From Pseudomonas capeferrum (GTDB taxonomy: Bacteria > Pseudomonadota > Gammaproteobacteria > Pseudomonadales > Pseudomonadaceae), in contig NZ_JMIT01000003.1 of NCBI RefSeq assembly GCF_000731675.1, positions 416,058-480,057 of the forward strand: a stretch of 64,000 nt of DNA. Direction: 5' to 3'. The stretch's first letter is position 1, and each line of letters opens with the position of its first letter. Below the pieces are notes generated by a model. It saw nothing but the letters and a program-made list of their open reading frames with translations. It was not told where the DNA came from and ran no database searches. A program made the translations under genes and the position numbers. This document shows positions 1 to 9,000 of this stretch, one piece after another.

Positions 1-2540
1 TCTGGATGCAACGGCAACAACGGCGAATGCGGGTCGTTGTTGATCGAAGCACGCCACACATCGATCCAGGCAGCGTTGTGCTCGGCCCAGACCCGATCAT
101 GCAGGCGCGCCAAGGCGACCGGGTCGCTCAGCAAGGCCAGGCGGGTATTCAGGTCCAGCCCCTGCGGCCCAACGTCCAGCGCCTTGGCCACACGCTCGGC
201 ACGCAGCGCTTCGATCGCTGCAGCCTGGCCGTGGCGAGCCGTCGCCATGGCGCAGGCCAGAGCATTCTGCCGCGGGTCGACCACTGCCCGCACAAAACCG
301 TCGTGCAGGGCATGCCAACGGTTCTCGTGGGTGTACTGGTCAGTAGCCAGCAGCTCCTGCGGCGTTGCGTATTCCTCAGGTATCAGGAACAGCTTCTCGT
401 CCTTGGCCGCCAGGCCCAGGCGGGTGCGGCTGGAGATCACCGACACCGGGATCGACAGCACCAGCGAACCCACGATCGGCGCCAACCACCACAGGAAGCT
501 CGGGTTAAGCCAGGCAACCAGCGCTGCCCAGGCAAAGCCCAGCAGGGTCTGCGGGCCATGGCGGCGCACGGCCTCGCTCCACGGCGTGGAGTCGTCGTCA
601 CGCTGCGGCGAGTTCCAGGTCGCGGCCCAGCCGAGGAACGCGGCCAGCACGAAGCGGGTGTGGAAGATCATCCGGACCGGCGCCAGCAGCATGGAGAACA
701 GCATCTCCATCAGCATCGACAGGGTGACCTTGATACGCCCGCCAAACTCGGTGGCGCCCTTGGCCCAGATCAGGATGATGCTCAGCAGCTTGGGCAGGAA
801 CAGCAGCACGATGGTGGTGGAGAACAGCGCAACGGCTTTTTCCGGGTGCCACTGAGGCCACAGCGGGTAAAGCTGGTACGGTTCGATGAAGTATTGCGGC
901 TCCATCAGCGTGTTGGTCGCCAGCAGCGCGGTCGACAGCACCAGGAAGAAGAACCACAACGGCGCCGACAGGTACGACATCACGCCGGTGAGGAACACCG
1001 CACGGTGCACCGGGTGCATGCCCTTGACCAGGAACAGGCGGAAGTTCATCAGGTTGCCGTGGCACCAGCGGCGGTCACGCTTGAGCTCGTCGAGCAGGTT
1101 CGGCGGCAACTCTTCGTAACTACCCGGCAGGTCATAGGCGATCCACACGCCCCAGCCGGCACGGCGCATCAGCGCGGCTTCGACGAAGTCGTGGGAGAGG
1201 ATGGCACCGGCGAAGGCGCCCTTGCCCGGCAACGGCGCCAGGGCGCAGTGCTCGATGAACGGCTTCATGCGGATGATCGCGTTGTGGCCCCAGTAGTGCG
1301 ACTCGCCCAGCTGCCAGAAGTGCAGGCCGGCGGTGAACAGCGGGCCGTACACACGGGTGGCGAATTGCTGCATGCGCGCATACAGGGTGTCCATGCCGGA
1401 CGCCTTGGGCGCGGTCTGGATGATGCCGGCGTCCGGGTTGGCCTCCATCAGGCGCACCAGGCTGCTCAGGCACTCGCCGCTCATGACGCTGTCGGCGTCG
1501 AGCACGACCATGTACTTGTACTCGCCGCCCCAGCGACGGCAGAAGTCGTCGAGGTTGCCGCTCTTGCGCTTCACCCGGCGCCGACGGCGGCGATAGAAGA
1601 TGCGGCCGAAGCCCTTGGTTTCGCGGCACACGTCCAGCCAGGCCTGTTGCTCGGCGACGGCAATGTCGGTGTCGTTGGTGTCGCTGAGCACGAAGAAGTC
1701 GAAACGGTCGAGGTTGCCGCTGGCGGCTACCGATTCGAACGTCGCCCTCAGGCCTGCGAACACCCGCGGCACATCTTCGTTGCAGATGGGCATGACCAGC
1801 GCGGTACGTGCCTCGGGCGCGATCGGCTCACTGCCGGCACTGCTGCCGGAAATGCGGTACTTGTCGCGCCCGGTGAGCAGCTCAAGGAAGCCCATCAGCG
1901 CCGTCCAGAAGCCCGCCGACACCCAACAGAACAGGATGCCGAAGAGAATCAGGATGGAGGTCTGCAGGGCATACGGCCACACCTGCACGACGGTTTCCCA
2001 CAGCGACTGGTTGACGATCTCGTCGAGGTCGACGAACGACCAGCCCTGATACGGCAAGATGCCCTTCATGTACCAGCCGGCGACGATGGTCTGGCCGATC
2101 ATCAGGGTCAGCAAAATATAGCGGCGGATCGAACCAACCGTGCGCCAGCGGGCCTTGGGCAGCTCGCGCTGCTCTGGCTGCGGCGCGTTGGTGCGCCCGG
2201 TCATGCGCCGCCACATGCGGATCAGCACGTTGGTGCGCCATGGCTCGGGCACCACGCGGGTGCGCTTGATCGGCGGTGCGATTTTCAGGCACAGCCGGCC
2301 GCTGCCGTCGACGCCGAGCATTTCGGCTTCTTCAAGCTCGGCGGCGCTGCCCACGGTCAGCCGCGGGCCCACCGAAGCCTGCACGGCCTCGGCGGCGTTG
2401 GCGGCCGGGTTGGCCGCCAGGCGTTGGTGCAGCTCACCGAACGAGGTGCAGCTGGCGAGTTCCGCGCGCTGCTCATCGCTCAGTGGGAGGTGGGCCAGGT
2501 ATTCGCCAAGCGATTCCGGCCTTGCGCTTGAGTTACTCAT
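1..2540 (-). CDS. opgH: Glucans biosynthesis glucosyltransferase H (3' end outside window)
   Basis: Inner-membrane family-2 glycosyltransferase that polymerises UDP-glucose into the beta-1,2 backbone of osmoregulated periplasmic glucans and passes it to the periplasm. The minus-strand frame is open from ATG at 2540 to the window edge, giving 846 codons; the family is usually about 850-860 residues, so only the extreme C-terminus is missing. Visible features are a cytoplasmic N-terminus, a membrane segment around 'RRYILLTLMIGQTIVAGW', the donor-binding motif VVLDADSVMSGE, the acceptor motif RDRRWCHGN (QxxRW class), and several C-terminal membrane helices. Its start overlaps the opgG stop by 8 bases, so the two genes are translationally coupled. 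Function is certain from family and context. Confidence 0.96.
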   Translation of the reverse strand, partial: MSNSSARPESLGEYLAHLPLSDEQRAELASCTSFGELHQRLAANPAANAAEAVQASVGPRLTVGSAAELEEAEMLGVDGSGRLCLKIAPPIKRTRVVPEPWRTNVLIRMWRRMTGRTNAPQPEQRELPKARWRTVGSIRRYILLTLMIGQTIVAGWYMKGILPYQGWSFVDLDEIVNQSLWETVVQVWPYALQTSILILFGILFCWVSAGFWTALMGFLELLTGRDKYRISGSSAGSEPIAPEARTALVMPICNEDVPRVFAGLRATFESVAASGNLDRFDFFVLSDTNDTDIAVAEQQAWLDVCRETKGFGRIFYRRRRRRVKRKSGNLDDFCRRWGGEYKYMVVLDADSVMSGECLSSLVRLMEANPDAGIIQTAPKASGMDTLYARMQQFATRVYGPLFTAGLHFWQLGESHYWGHNAIIRMKPFIEHCALAPLPGKGAFAGAILSHDFVEAALMRRAGWGVWIAYDLPGSYEELPPNLLDELKRDRRWCHGNLMNFRLFLVKGMHPVHRAVFLTGVMSYLSAPLWFFFLVLSTALLATNTLMEPQYFIEPYQLYPLWPQWHPEKAVALFSTTIVLLFLPKLLSIILIWAKGATEFGGRIKVTLSMLMEMLFSMLLAPVRMIFHTRFVLAAFLGWAATWNSPQRDDDSTPWSEAVRRHGPQTLLGFAWAALVAWLNPSFLWWLAPIVGSLVLSIPVSVISSRTRLGLAAKDEKLFLIPEEYATPQELLATDQYTHENRWHALHDGFVRAVVDPRQNALACAMATARHGQAAAIEALRAERVAKALDVGPQGLDLNTRLALLSDPVALARLHDRVWAEHNAAWIDVWRASINNDPHSPLLPLHP

Positions 2541-4257
2541 CGGCAGGCAACTGATAGCTCCAGGTCTCGGTCAGCACTTGTTCGGTGGTGGCCGGGGTCC
2601 CGTTGGTGGACGCCGCGTCGGCGGCAGGTTGTTCGGCCTTGGCGTTTTTCTCGGCCTTGGCGTGCTTGGCAGCGGCCTTGTCCTGCTTGGCGTCCTTGGT
2701 AGCAGGCTTGGCGGGTTCGACAGGCACGTCGCGAACCAGCGCAGCGCGCATTTCCGTCGATTTGTTGGCTTCCTTGACCTTCAGCCGCAGGGTCAGGCGC
2801 CAGCCCTTGCTCTCTGGGTTATAGCGCAGGTTGTTCTCGACCACCTCGGCATTGTCGCCGACGCTGATCTGGCTGCGTACTGCGGTGTCTTCCGGCAGGG
2901 CGGCCAGGTTGGCACCAGCGAAGTCGACGATGAACGCCACGCTGCCGTCAGGCTGACGAATCAGGTTGGACTGTTTGACGTCACCGGTGGAGCGCAGGGT
3001 CTGGGTGACCGAGGCCACGTCCTGGGCCTGGAACTGGGCCTCGTTGATGGTCCAGTGCAGGCGGTAGTCGTACTCGAACGGCTTGCCAGGCTCTGGCAGG
3101 GCCTCGGGGCTCCAGAACGCCACGATGTTGTCGTTGGTCTCGTCGGCGGTCGGGATTTCAACCAGGTCGACGGTGCCCTTGCCCCAGTCGCCCTTGGGCT
3201 CGATCCAGGCGCTTGGACGCTTCTGGTAGTTGTCGTCGAGGTCTTCATAGTCCTTGAAGTCGCGATGACGCTGCATCAGGCCGAAACCACGCGGGTTCTC
3301 GACGCTGAAGTTGCTGACAGCCAGGTGTTTCGGGTTGTTCAGCGGGCGCCACAGCCACTCGCCGTTACCGGCATGGATCGACAGGCCTTCGGAATCGTGC
3401 AGGGCCGGGCGGTAGTTCATGACCTTGGACGGCTGGTTAGGGCCGAACAGGTACATGCTGGTGAGCGGTGCGATGCCCAGGCGGCTGACGTGATCACGCA
3501 GGTAGACCCGCGACTTGACGTCGACCACGGTGTCGCTGCCCGGACGCAGGGTCAGTTTGTAGGCACCGGTGGAGCGCGGCGAGTCCAGCAGGGCATAGAT
3601 CACCAGGTGCTTGTCGGCAGGCTTTGGCTTCTCGACCCAGAACTCGGTGAACCGCGGGAACTCTTCACCCGACGGCAGCGCGGTGTCGATGGCCAGGCCA
3701 CGGGCCGACAGGCCATATACATGGCCCTTGCCGACCACGCGGAAGTAGCTGGCGCCAAGCAGGGTCATGATCTCGTCCTGCTTGTCGGCCTTGTTGATCG
3801 GGTAAAGCACGCGGAAACCGGCATAGCCCAGGTTCTTGGTGGTTTCCGGGTCGTGCGGCACGTCACCGAACTCGAAACGGCTCGGGTCGTACTTGATTTC
3901 CTCGACCTTGGAGGCGGTGACTTCGTTGATTTTCACCGGGGTGTCGAAATGCATGCCCTGGTGATAGAAGGACAGCTTGAAGGGGGTCTTGTCCTTGGCC
4001 CACTCGGCCTTTTCCTGCAGGAAGTGAATCTTCTGGTAGTCGGCGAACTTCATGTCGCGGAAGACTGCCGGCAGATTGCTCTTCGGTGCTTCGTACTTCT
4101 GGCCGGCCAGATCCTTTGCCTTGGCTGCAACATCGTCAAGATTGAATGCCCACAGCTGGCCCGCGCTCATCAGGCCGACCAGTGCCACGCTGGCCATCAG
4201 GGCCTTGCGTAGCCGAATGCCGGGGATTCTTGATGCTTTATGGGGACTAACAATCAC
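2533..4257 (-). CDS. opgG: Glucans biosynthesis protein G, periplasmic
   Basis: Periplasmic protein needed to build or branch osmoregulated periplasmic glucans; first gene of the opgGH operon. I chose the GTG at 4257 (MIVSPHKASR..., 574 residues) because GAGGG lies about 7 bases upstream; an ATG 27 bases further upstream has no such site. A signal peptide is evident (RLRKALMASVALVGLMSAGQLWA, cleaved before FNLDD). The MdoG fold then fills most of the chain. Unusually, residues about 514-560 form an Ala/Lys-rich low-complexity stretch (repeated AK, AEK and DK) before the conserved-looking end TETWSYQLPADE. The protein is longer than the roughly 510-525 residues of enteric OpgG, apparently because of this insertion. 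Confidence 0.95.
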   Translation of the reverse strand: MIVSPHKASRIPGIRLRKALMASVALVGLMSAGQLWAFNLDDVAAKAKDLAGQKYEAPKSNLPAVFRDMKFADYQKIHFLQEKAEWAKDKTPFKLSFYHQGMHFDTPVKINEVTASKVEEIKYDPSRFEFGDVPHDPETTKNLGYAGFRVLYPINKADKQDEIMTLLGASYFRVVGKGHVYGLSARGLAIDTALPSGEEFPRFTEFWVEKPKPADKHLVIYALLDSPRSTGAYKLTLRPGSDTVVDVKSRVYLRDHVSRLGIAPLTSMYLFGPNQPSKVMNYRPALHDSEGLSIHAGNGEWLWRPLNNPKHLAVSNFSVENPRGFGLMQRHRDFKDYEDLDDNYQKRPSAWIEPKGDWGKGTVDLVEIPTADETNDNIVAFWSPEALPEPGKPFEYDYRLHWTINEAQFQAQDVASVTQTLRSTGDVKQSNLIRQPDGSVAFIVDFAGANLAALPEDTAVRSQISVGDNAEVVENNLRYNPESKGWRLTLRLKVKEANKSTEMRAALVRDVPVEPAKPATKDAKQDKAAAKHAKAEKNAKAEQPAADAASTNGTPATTEQVLTETWSYQLPADE

Positions 4258-4394
4258 GAGCAACCCTCGCCGAAAACAGATCATGAAACCAACGGCCAGC
4301 TACAAATGCCGGGTTGGCGAGCACTGTTCGGACCCCGTAAGGGCGCAATGATTCCCCAAACGGATCCAGACAATACTCGAGTCAGAGTGAAACG

Positions 4395-4411
4395 AACCTG
4401 CGAACGCAGGT
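4395..4411. other. Small hairpin upstream of opgG
   Basis: A short inverted repeat (ACCTGC and GCAGGT around GAAC) lies about 140 bp upstream of the opgG start, in a 260-bp region that must hold the opgGH promoter. I could not pick convincing -35/-10 boxes. The role is unknown and it may be chance. Confidence 0.3.
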
Positions 4412-4480
4412 CCATGCAGCGCGCGATTATCCAGCAGGTCGCGTGACAACGCATCAGGCTGGACTAACTATTTATCGTAC

Positions 4481-4516
4481 AAAACCCCTTGTTTTCCTAC
4501 AAACAAGGGGTTTTTT
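4481..4516 (-). terminator. Rho-independent terminator after dtd
   Basis: A perfect 12-bp stem, AACCCCTTGTTT paired with AAACAAGGGGTT around a 6-base loop, with A/T tracts on both sides. It lies 5 bases past the dtd stop codon and ends the pip-dtd transcript. It is symmetrical enough to work in both directions. Confidence 0.85.
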
Positions 4517-4520
4517 AGCC

Positions 4521-4958
4521 TCACATTTGTAACATAAATGTTACGGGGCCATCATTGACCAGTTGCACCTGCATGTCTGCGCCAAATCGCCCACTCGCCA
4601 CATCGGCGTGCTTGCCCTTCGCCTGTTCTAAAAGATAGTCGAACAGCTCGGCGCCGAGGGCCGGTGGCGCCGCCGTCGAGAAGCTCGGCCGCATGCCGTT
4701 GCGGGTATCTGCCGCCAGCGTGAACTGGGACACCAGCAACAAACCGCCGCCGACATCCTTGAGCGACAGGTTCATCTTGCCCTGCTCATCGCTGAACACC
4801 CGATAGTTAAGCAGCTTGTGCAGCAGCTTATCGGCCGATTCGCGGGAATCTTCAGGCTCGACCGCCACCAGCACCAACAGGCCATGGTCGATGGCACCGA
4901 CGACCTCCCCGGCAACCTCTACCCGTGCGCCACGCACACGCTGTAGCAGCCCCCTCAC
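4521..4958 (-). CDS. dtd: D-aminoacyl-tRNA deacylase
   Basis: Proofreading enzyme that hydrolyses the ester bond of D-aminoacyl-tRNAs (and glycyl-tRNA-Ala), clearing mischarged tRNA from the cytosol. The 145 residues match the usual family length. The two signature motifs are present: SQFTL in the middle (the Gly/Ser-Gln-Phe-Thr-Leu active-site strand) and NDGPVTF near the C-terminus, which holds the cross-subunit Gly-cisPro motif of the DTD family. The start codon overlaps the pip stop by 4 bases (ATGA), so dtd is the second gene of a pip-dtd operon. A strong terminator follows directly. Confidence 0.97.
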   Translation of the reverse strand: MRGLLQRVRGARVEVAGEVVGAIDHGLLVLVAVEPEDSRESADKLLHKLLNYRVFSDEQGKMNLSLKDVGGGLLLVSQFTLAADTRNGMRPSFSTAAPPALGAELFDYLLEQAKGKHADVASGRFGADMQVQLVNDGPVTFMLQM

Positions 4959-5926
4959 GCTTCTTCCAGGGGCAGGTCGAGCAGGCGACGGGCCATCTGC
5001 TCGGCAGCGCGCACCAGGGCATCGGTGATGCCCGGCTCAGAGGCCGCGTGGCCAGCATCGCGAATGACCTTCAGCTCGCTGTTGGGCCAGGCCTGGTGCA
5101 GCGCCCAGGCGTTGTCCAGCGGGCAGATCACATCGTAGCGGCCATGCACGATCACCGCCGGCAGGTGGGCGATCTTCGGCATGTCGCGGATCAGCTGGTC
5201 CGGCTTGAGGAAGGCATTGTTCATGAAATAGTGGCATTCGATGCGGGCAATCGACAGCGCGCGCTGCGGCTCGGAGAAGCGGTCGACCACCAGCGGGTTG
5301 GGGCGCAGCGTAGCGGTGCGGCCCTCCCAGGTGGACCAGGCCTTGGCGGCGTGCATCTGGGCGATCTGGTCGTTGCCGGTCAGGCGCTTGTGGAAGGCCT
5401 TGACCAGGTCACCGCGCTCTTCAGGCGGGATCGGTGCAATGTAGTCCTGCCAGTAGTCGGGGAACAGGCGGCTGGCGCCTTCCTGGTAGAACCACTCGAT
5501 CTCCTGCGGGCGGCACAGGAAGATGCCGCGCAGGATCAGGCCATGCACGCGCTCAGGGTGGGTCTGGGCGTAGGCCAGGGCCAGGGTCGACCCCCACGAA
5601 CCACCAAAAAGCACCCACTTGTCGATGCCCAGGTGCTTGCGGATACGCTCCAGGTCCTCGACCAGGTGCCAGGTGGTGTTGTTCTCCAGGCTCGCGTGCG
5701 GCGTGGAGCGGCCACAGCCACGCTGGTCGAAGGTGATGATACGGTACAGGTTGGGGTCGAAGTAGCAACGGCTCTGGGCATCACAACCGGCACCCGGGCC
5801 ACCGTGGATGAACACCACCGGCAGACCTTCAGGCGAGCCGCTTTCATCGACATACAGCACATGCGGCGCTTCCACGGCCAGATCGTGCCGGGCGTAGGGT
5901 TTGATCTGCGGGTAGAGGGTCTGCAT
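4955..5926 (-). CDS. pip: Proline iminopeptidase
   Basis: Cytosolic alpha/beta-hydrolase (peptidase family S33) that removes N-terminal proline from peptides. The start at 5926 (MQTLYPQIKPY, 323 residues) has GGAG at good distance; an in-frame ATG 42 bases upstream lacks a site. Motifs: oxyanion-hole segment HGGPGAGC, nucleophile elbow FGGSWGSTLAL, HGRYDVICP with the catalytic Asp region, and the C-terminal DAGHAA histidine. Length and order of motifs match Pseudomonas/Xanthomonas-type prolyl aminopeptidases of about 320 residues. It is co-transcribed with dtd. Confidence 0.96.
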   Translation of the reverse strand: MQTLYPQIKPYARHDLAVEAPHVLYVDESGSPEGLPVVFIHGGPGAGCDAQSRCYFDPNLYRIITFDQRGCGRSTPHASLENNTTWHLVEDLERIRKHLGIDKWVLFGGSWGSTLALAYAQTHPERVHGLILRGIFLCRPQEIEWFYQEGASRLFPDYWQDYIAPIPPEERGDLVKAFHKRLTGNDQIAQMHAAKAWSTWEGRTATLRPNPLVVDRFSEPQRALSIARIECHYFMNNAFLKPDQLIRDMPKIAHLPAVIVHGRYDVICPLDNAWALHQAWPNSELKVIRDAGHAASEPGITDALVRAAEQMARRLLDLPLEEA

Positions 5927-6036
5927 TGCGCACTCCGTGTGAGGATTAAGTCTGCCGTTTGGCATCATAAACCTGAATTGCGCTTAGAGCATGTGTCTGT
6001 GCTCAGATCATGTTATGCACATGCCACAGGCCACGC

Positions 6037-6073
6037 TGGCTAGCCTCGCTGCTTTATCAAGCGAGGCTAGCCA
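6037..6073 (+). promoter_or_regulatory. 14-bp perfect stem-loop abutting the start codon of the giant LRR gene
   Basis: TGGCTAGCCTCGCT (6037-6050) pairs perfectly with AGCGAGGCTAGCCA (6060-6073) around a 9-base loop, and the right arm ends directly before the ATG at 6074. The only Shine-Dalgarno-like sequence, GCGAGG, lies inside the right arm. In mRNA the stem would therefore mask the ribosome-binding site. It may be a translational switch, or the remains of a terminator if transcription starts downstream. Confidence 0.6.
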
Positions 6074-9000
6074 ATGACTCACCTTCCCGACGCCAGCGAT
6101 GACACTTCCCATCCTCAGGCCCTGATCGAGGGTAAAATCCCAGCCTGGATGGTCAGTACCACGCCTGCCACTCATCAGCACATGCGCACAGCACTGAACA
6201 CCCCAGCCCCCTGGTTTGCCAAGGCTTGCCAGGAGCAACCGGCTGATGCCCGCAAGCTGGCCAGGGAATATGAGGCCTATAGGCACGCCAGCAGCGACGC
6301 AAACGCACTGTTCAAAGCCCTTCCCGACCTGGAGACATTCGCCAGGGAACAGCTGACCTCGGCCATCGAAGCGCGCTTCGGCCTGGCGCTGGATGTCACC
6401 CGGACCTACCTGTTCAACGCCGGCAAGGCCGAAGCCTATCAGGCAAGCATGGGTGCAGACCCGTTCACCGCTGCCCAGCGGGCGTTCAAGCTGGCCACCC
6501 AGAGCCTGCTGCATTGCGCCCTGCAAAATTTTGAAGCGGCCGAAGCCGAGCCTGGCGGTCTCGATGGCCAGACGTTGAAGTCCGTGGTGCTCGACAGCAA
6601 TCAGTTCCTGGCGCATCTGCCCACCGGCAACCCGGTTCAGATAGCCCCGCAGGCTTTTGCCTCCTTAGTCCGCGAGCTGGACATCGGCGGCCAGTATCAG
6701 GCGTTGCTCGCTGCCGTCTACCAGCCGGACTCCGGGGGTGATGGCGCAGCGGTAAGCGAGACGCTTGGCAAGGCTGAGCAATGCGCCTTTCGCCTCGAGC
6801 TGCACAGGGCCTACCTGAGCAACATGCTTGACCTGCCCCTGTATGAGGCCTTGTTGAAGCTCATCCGGGGCGACGAGGTGCACTACCTGGAAAGCCCCAT
6901 GCGGTGGGCGTTCCTCAAGCTGTTCGACGTGTCGGTGACCGGCGCGCTGGTGATCGGCGTGGTGCCTTTTCCCGAGTTGTTTCTGAGCTACGATACAACT
7001 CGCCTTCCTTACAAGAACGTCCTGGTAACCTATCTGCCGGGCGCGCCAGTGCCGCTGAAAGTGCACAGCACTGTTCTTGAAGTTCAAGTGCACTTGCGCG
7101 AGCAACTGTGGGCAATGCAGATCCGCCATCTGCAGCAGGGCGTACCTGCCCGCGACAGCGCCACCTTCATGGAAAAACTACGCGACTGCCTGCAACCGGT
7201 AGATTGGAGCCGTGTGCAGCCATCCCCGACGCACCAGGGTGAGCTGACCAACCGCGTACGTGACCCCGAAGCATGGGTAGCGGTGACGCTGCAGCCCTTC
7301 AACCGCTCGCTGCTCGACGAACTGGTCAGCCAGAAACGCCAACGGCGCATGGACGATGCCTCGTACCATGCCGTTTCAACGGCCCAGGAAGATCAAAAAA
7401 CCACCGAAAAGCGCAGGGCCTACTTTGCCCAACTGGCATTGGGCGCTTTGAACCTCGGTGCCTTCGTCGTGCCTGGCCTGGGCCAGTTGATGCTTGGTCT
7501 GTCACTGATTCAACTCAGCTACGAGGTTTTCGAGGGCATCGAGAACTGGGCCGACGGCGATCGTGAGCAAGCGCTCGACTACCTGATGGACATCGTCGAG
7601 AACGTCGCACTCACCGCAGTGGCCGTGGCAACAGGCGCGGCCGATGGCACCCCGGCCGTCGAGAAGATACCCGTAGACATGCCCTCGTTCATCGAGGAGC
7701 TCGAGCCTGTGGTCATGCCCGATGGCGGTAGCCGTCTGTGGTTACCGGACGCCCGGCCGTTCGCCCATGACACCGTGCTGCCGGCTGGCCTGCAGGCCGA
7801 TGAGTTCGGCCTGTATCACCATGATGGCAAGGCCTGGTTGGCAATCGAAGGCAACACCTACTCCGTCACGCAGGCGCCTGGCAGCACTGAATACCGCCTT
7901 GTGCACCCCAGCAAGGCACTCAGCTATGAACCACCGCTGCGCCACAACGGTGCTGGCGCCTGGCTGCTCCCCGCAGACCGGCCCGAGCAATGGCCAGAAC
8001 TGCCCTTGTTCAGGCGCGCTGGCCACCTTGGCGCGCATTTCGACGATGAGACTGCACTGCGTATCCTGCGCGTAAGTGGCACGCAGGAGGATGTGCTGCG
8101 CAGGGCGCTGTGCGACAGTCTGCGCTTACCCGCGCAGTTGGAAGACACCCTGTCGCGCTTCAAGCTCTATCAGGCACTTGAGCAACGCCCTGAATTGGCT
8201 GAGCCGAACGTGCTCCACAGCGAATTCGAGAGGCACTATCGAGCGCTGCCCACACCCCGGATGCCCGGCGCCGAAGTGATCCAATCTCGCTACCCACAGC
8301 TTCCAGCGCCCCTCACCGAAGAGTTGTTGCGCCATGCCAGCCCCTCCGAAAGGGCTGAGCTGGCCCACGGCAAAGTCCCCACCCGGCTCGCCGAAGAGGT
8401 TCGTTGCCTTGCGCAGCAGGTCAGGCTGAACCGCGCCTACGAAGGGCTCTACCTGGAGAGCGTGCGTAACTGGGACAGCGATGTACTGGTCTTGCACACC
8501 CTGGAGCAGCTCCCCGGCTGGTCAACCGAGACCCCCATCACCGTTGAGCAGCGTCAGCGCTCGCCCGCCCAGGTCGCCAGCATCGGCGCCAGCGAAGTAC
8601 CCGCGACCACGTTGATCATCAGCGCACGTGCGGGTTACGTGGTCATGGACAGTACCCGGCCCGACGATCTGCTTTCGGTGCACAGCTCATTGCCCGGAGC
8701 GCTGTTCGAAGTGTTGACTGCCGAGCAACGTGAGGCACTGGGTGTTGAGGATGAGCAGGCGCTCAGACGCAGGGTTCAACAAGCGCCTCTGTTGCCCCGC
8801 GCGGCATTGCGCAAGGTCCTCGGCATGCAGAGCGTGCGCCCGGGCTTTCGCTCGCCAATGCGCCTGGCAGATGGTCGCTTGGGTTACCCGCTGGGTGGCA
8901 ATCGCCCGCGCGTTGCCAGCATCTCGAGGCAAACATTGCTCAATTCAATACGCCAGATTGGCCAATACGCCCCCATTCCTCGCCCCGCCGAACAGACCCT

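Noticed and set aside
6..2531. Plus-strand 841-codon open frame opposite opgH
   Set aside because: It is the antisense shadow of opgH in GC-rich DNA: His/Gln/Arg-rich composition, no domain, while the opposite strand encodes a full glycosyltransferase.
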